This document shows, piece after piece, positions 60,501 through 64,000 of a stretch of DNA of 64,000 nt. A model generated the notes under the pieces. It was not told the DNA's origin, made no database searches, and was given only the letters and a program-made list of their open reading frames with translations. Position 1 is the stretch's first letter. Each line of letters opens with the position of its first letter. Both the position numbers and the translations under genes were made by a program. Source of the stretch: Athripsodes cinereus (lineage: Eukaryota > Arthropoda > Insecta > Trichoptera > Leptoceridae); assembly GCA_947579605.1 (NCBI GenBank), contig OX388307.1:10455237-10519236 (forward strand). Reading direction: 5' to 3'.

Positions 60501-60833
60501 ATATTAACATAAAACTCACGAACAATCAATATTATTTATATATTTTTTTGTTACTGGAAAAAAAGACGTATAAAAATATTAATACATATCTCCACTTACA
60601 CATTGGGTATGCGCAAATTATTTTTAAGCAATAATTGTAGCGGACACAATGGCAATTATTGTTAATTACGTTTATGATTTGTTTTATATTTTACAATGTG
60701 TTAACAGATTTATTTGCTTTAGAAAGATGCAATCAGGAAATTGAAACAATTACAAGAACGACAAATAAAACGTGGTAAAACCAATATTCGTAAATTAACT
60801 TCATCCAAAAAGAATACACTTATGAATCCATAA
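57508..60833 (+). CDS. Candidate partial gene: TM exon, possible 10-nt microexon, Lys-rich last exon
   Basis: A weak, purely inferential chain. Piece 1 (57508-57644) follows a branch-point-like TATTAAC and an AATAG acceptor. It reads through a hydrophobic segment (ILCFSILTLFCIRNVFNAI) and could end before a GTTGTA donor. A pyrimidine-rich acceptor (TTTTATGCAG) precedes a 10-nt piece at 58463-58472 bounded by a GTAGGT donor. The last piece (60723-60833) follows TTGCTTTAG, reads KDAIRKLKQLQERQIKRG and onward, ends at TAA, and has AATAAA 15 nt later. The phases 2, 0, 0 join without a stop. No 5' exons or start codon were found. Weak donors and the lack of homology keep this low; it could be chance. 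Confidence 0.18.
58519..58640 (-). mobile_element. Retroelement 3' end with TTGCCCCA hairpin (copy 2)
   Basis: TTTATTTATTATTCCAATAG (inverted tail), ATTGCCCCACTAGATTAAA, TCTGTTCTGGGGCAATACT: the inverted match of 52395-52550. Confidence 0.65.
58641..60722. other. AT-rich intergenic DNA, nothing recognised
   Basis: No bounded element was seen; it would be intronic if the weak gene candidate ending at 60833 is real. Confidence 0.4.
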
Positions 60834-60989
60834 AGTGATAATATGAGCAATAAAATAAATATATCCACATTTATTAGGTGTTTTAAATTTTAGTTTTATT
60901 GTACAGGAATCGTTCGAAAGTAAGAAAAGTAATGTGTGTAAACAATACCTAATCTAATATACTTACCTACTTCTTTTATTATTTTTATG

Positions 60990-61235
60990 ATTGATAGTTC
61001 CGGGAAGACGCCTACAAAGAATAGGTCTTCCACTCTTTCTTTTAGTTTTGAGTGTCCTGTAAAAATCAGAGTGTCTTACTTGTGTAAAAGAGAATACAAC
61101 TTGTTGCATTTTAATTACACGCTTTTAGTTCGCTGGTGAGAAACGTCAACTGATTTTAAAAATGTACAGTTATATAGTACGTGCAGTTGATCCGCTAGTT
61201 ACCCCATTTGTGGGAGAACCGTGATGGTGTGAATG
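60990..61235 (+). repeat. (TAG)n-tailed dispersed repeat, scrambled or partial
   Basis: CTTCCACTCTTTCTTTTAG, GAGTGTCCTGTAAAAATCAG and GTTACCCCATTTGTGGGAG, ACCGTGATGG are family blocks with unrelated sequence between. Confidence 0.5.
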
Positions 61236-61682
61236 AATAAACTATTTACGAAGAAAATAAAAAAAACATTTTTTTCTAGAGACCCATTGGTCAAATAGAC
61301 AACTTTTTATTGATTTAATTTCTTAACAGACAAGAATATTATTATAAAATACTATGTATACTTTTATCGTCTTTTTAGCTGTTTTAATGTAAAGATTAAG
61401 AAACAGTATTAAAAACTGCTATGTGCAAAAATGTCTAGAGTCGTATAAGTGTACCACTTGTTGGTAAAACAAATTACATTTTGTCAATCAAAATCTCATT
61501 ATATTATTTCATACATTTTCAATATCAAATATTACATTATTGGTTTGACATTAACCATGCTATTTTCTTTTTACCTGTATTGTTATTTTATTTTACTTTG
61601 TTATTGATTTAACTATGAAGTTTTTATTTGACTAAATACGTATCTCAGTTTTTCATTGTTAATGTCCATCCAGTCTTCCTCA

Positions 61683-61815
61683 TACTTTAAAGACGTCTTT
61701 CGTCTAAGAAAACCGAATGTCAATGTCCTTATAAGACACAATCGATTGACATTGTCCTTATAAGACATAATACATCTCTCAATAAAAAACACATAGTGGA
61801 AAAATATCATTTGTT
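61683..61815 (-). repeat. Dispersed repeat with GTCCTTATAAGAC motif (copy 4)
   Basis: TTGACATTGTCCTTATAAG occurs twice in tandem (about 30 bp apart), then CATCTCTCAATAAAAAACAC, matching the inverted copies elsewhere. Confidence 0.5.
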
Positions 61816-61866
61816 TTTTAGTGTTATTTTTTATTGATCATGATTAATTTGATATTTATAATGAAC

Positions 61867-61997
61867 ATTCTGAATGTCTTGATTTTATATTGGCACGGAG
61901 AGGACAGCTTGCATGTTTCTTACATGCAGCTGGTCTGCTGGCTACCCCACTTGTGGGATATGCCGTGATGGTATAGTAGTAGTAGTAGTAGTAGTAA
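61867..61997 (+). repeat. (TAG)n-tailed dispersed repeat, recent-looking 3' half
   Basis: CATTCTGAATGTCTTGATTT to TACCCCACTTGTGGGATATG, CCGTGATGGTATAG and a clean (TAG)6-7 run. Very similar to 38440-38625 over the shared part. Confidence 0.85.
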
Positions 61998-62828
61998 TGA
62001 ACGTATATTGTCGTAACATTCAACTTAATAATGTACTCTAGGCATATCTAATTAAAACTCAACTCAAAAACGTATCTTAAAGATATAAAAAGTTGGTGTA
62101 GTTGATATTTAATTATTGATAATCTCATTGACATTTATATTGGTCTCTAGAAATATCCAAAGAATCCGCTCAGGAAGAATTAACAAACATGTCTATGGAT
62201 TAACTAGTTCAGAGTTATGATTTCCTACTACACTTAATCAACTACAAGATAGCAAAAAAAAACTTGCTTCGCATTCATGTTTCACTAATGAGTTCTTATT
62301 ATGTGTTTACTAATTTTAATTATTCATTATGTAATTAAACTTATAATAAGATTTATCTACATATTTAAATATTATTCAATATTCTGTGTAAACGAATATT
62401 ACTTCCATCTCATTTTTTTTATTGCTTATCATACTTAACGTGTTTATTGTATTTTATGTACATTGGTGTATTACATAATCTTGATTAATAATTTTACATG
62501 GGACACCATTGACATTTTGTTAAGTCGATCACCTTTAATAATCTTGTAAAAGGTGTATTATGTCAGTACTTATCTATGTAAAGTAACCTATAGTGTTTTG
62601 GAACAGTCCTGATTTGTGTTGTTCTTATGTTTGATGCTATGCTTTGCGACGTTGTTCTTATGTTGATACATTGAGTCAATCGATGGCATTATGGGAGTAG
62701 GTATAATGTCCGTCCCAATTAAACACAATATGTGTCCATAGTGTATGCAATGAAAGCAAATAAACATTTTGAATAGTTATGTAAATATTAAGAGCAATTC
62801 ACCTGCCGATCGAGTAATTAGTCATATT
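61998..62828. other. AT-rich intergenic DNA, nothing recognised
   Basis: No supported gene or bounded repeat was seen. Confidence 0.5.
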
Positions 62829-63078
62829 ACAATAACACGTAACACGTATAGACAATTCACACAGACCGAGCTAGTCCCAAACTAATATATGAATCTTGTA
62901 TTATGGGTACTAACACGGCGGATACACATATACAATGCACTAAACACATATACATGTAACACCCAGACCCAGGACAATCTGAAAAAGGTCATTCTTCATT
63001 TTGCCATGGCCGGAAATCGAAACCGGGATCTCGTGACTCAAAGGCAAGTGCGTTAGCCTCCGCGCCACACCGGTCGTC
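62829..63078 (-). mobile_element. tRNA-derived SINE, family 1 (copy 3)
   Basis: Inverted: GGCCGGAAATCGAAACCGGG shows an expanded, damaged B box; CTCCGCGCCACACCGGTCGT is the head. The body TAACACCCAGACCCAGGAC and CCGAGCTAGTCCCAAAC is intact. Confidence 0.85.
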
Positions 63079-63646
63079 AAACTCTATAAAAATACTCTAT
63101 ACAATAAACTCTATAAAACTGTGATCATTTTAAAGGATGACTAGTAGGTAGGAAAAGTTGACATCTTAATTGATCTCAAGTGCAGTTACTGAAGGTTGTG
63201 TCTCATTTCTATGTCATTATTATATTTATAATCACAAACTTCCCTCAAAAATAGTGAATTGAGATATTGAATTCTACTAGCAATGCTCTTGCTAGTAGCG
63301 CTTTTGTATTGAAACTAAATAATTTGAATTTATCCCCTGTTGGAGTATTTAATAAGGACAAATCGGGCAATGATATGGAACGATTTGATGTAATGAAATT
63401 GCACAAGACAAATTTATTTGAAAAAAAAAGTTTTGCAAACTTCCCGTAGCGAAACGTTATTTTATCGTGTAATTTATGTAGAACACCTGCAGTTATTCTG
63501 TGAGAATCGATTTATCTTAGCGAGACACGATTTTGAATTCAGTCTACATTTTAAGTCACAAGAAATAACTTCAAATGATATACATATACCTAGTATATGT
63601 GTAGTATTATTTCACAATGGTATCGAGTACTACTAGGTACTACTTA
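63079..63646. other. Intergenic DNA, nothing recognised
   Basis: Two short plus-strand open frames (63267-63449, 63418-63636) have no recognisable features. Confidence 0.4.
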
Positions 63647-63856
63647 TGTTCAATCACGGCATATCCCACAAGTGGGGTAGCCAGCAGACCAGCTGCATAT
63701 AATAAACGTGAAAGCTGTCCACTCCGCGTCAAACCTCATGGCTGAATTTAAGATGTAAAATGTCTTTATTATTTCGAACACCTGTCTTTTACAGAGCACT
63801 TGAAAACATGCGGAAAAGAGTGGGAGACAAATTCTTTGTCAGGTGCTCCACGGAAT
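63647..63856 (-). repeat. (TAG)n-tailed dispersed repeat, nearly full inverted copy
   Basis: AATCACGGCATATCCCACAA, GTGGGGTAGCCAGCAGACCA, ATTTCGAACACCTGTCTTTT, ACAGAGCACTTGAAAACATG and GTCAGGTGCTCCACGG span the family from tail to head; the microsatellite is absent. Confidence 0.75.
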
Positions 63857-64000
63857 GGTATTGATAATTTGTTAATTTGCAAACGTTACCAAGTCTAAAT
63901 AAAATTGTACATTTAACATATAAAATCAAATAAAATAAAATTCGTTGTTAATATCCGCTTCTAGTAACATGTCGATTATGGAAATACTAATTAATTAACC

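Noticed and set aside
1..64000. Endogenous viral sequences, rRNA, Hox-like or other RNA genes
   Set aside because: No gag/pol/env-type frames, LTR pairs, rRNA motifs or hairpin precursors could be supported by eye.

Overview
This is a eukaryotic, AT-rich, intron-containing nuclear window, almost certainly from an insect and most likely a moth or butterfly. The reasons are a Yellow/MRJP-family gene, a small four-pass membrane protein of an arthropod type, jockey-like and RTE-like LINEs, tRNA-derived SINEs, and pervasive TAGGTACCTA/TACCTAC-type sequence of the kind common in lepidopteran intergenic DNA. The order is inferred; no species can be named. No viral, CRISPR, rRNA or genuine tRNA gene was seen.

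Four spliced genes can be assembled with GT-AG junctions and consistent reading phase. (1) 7041-10604, minus: a casein kinase 1 of the delta/epsilon (doubletime/discs overgrown) type, six coding exons, 357 aa. (2) 13130-16740, minus: a 163-aa four-pass membrane protein, four coding exons. (3) 42200-44284, plus: a 363-aa membrane protein, four coding exons, which looks like a strongly diverged relative of gene 2 with a long hydrophilic tail. (4) 44463-53813, minus: a Yellow/MRJP-family protein, four coding exons, 575 aa, with an unusual His/Gln/Pro-rich N-terminal extension. Genes 3 and 4 converge, with stop codons only 178 bp apart. A possible fifth gene (pieces between 57508 and 60833, plus) is weak.

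Most of the rest is mobile DNA. There are five terminal-inverted-repeat elements with clear target duplications: four hAT-like with 8-bp duplications (14024-14348, 21715-22262, 25960-29705, 35087-35532) and one with a TA duplication (21180-21452). There is a long-armed foldback element (12774-12978), three tRNA-headed SINE families, and LINE remnants of at least three kinds. A very abundant dispersed repeat ends in a short hairpin followed by a (TAG)n microsatellite. The most informative locus is 25952-29713, a three-level nest: a hAT-like MITE is split by a jockey-like LINE, which is itself split by the 3' end of another LINE.

Layout: 1-7 kb repeats and AT-rich intergenic DNA; 7-10.6 kb kinase; 11-13 kb MITEs; 13.1-16.7 kb small membrane gene; 17-42 kb a repeat-dominated gene desert; 42.2-53.8 kb the convergent membrane-protein/yellow pair with a LINE fragment inside a yellow intron; 54-64 kb repeat-rich intergenic DNA. 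Nothing suggests that the four genes share a pathway. Apart from the possible kinship of the two membrane proteins they look like independent neighbours.
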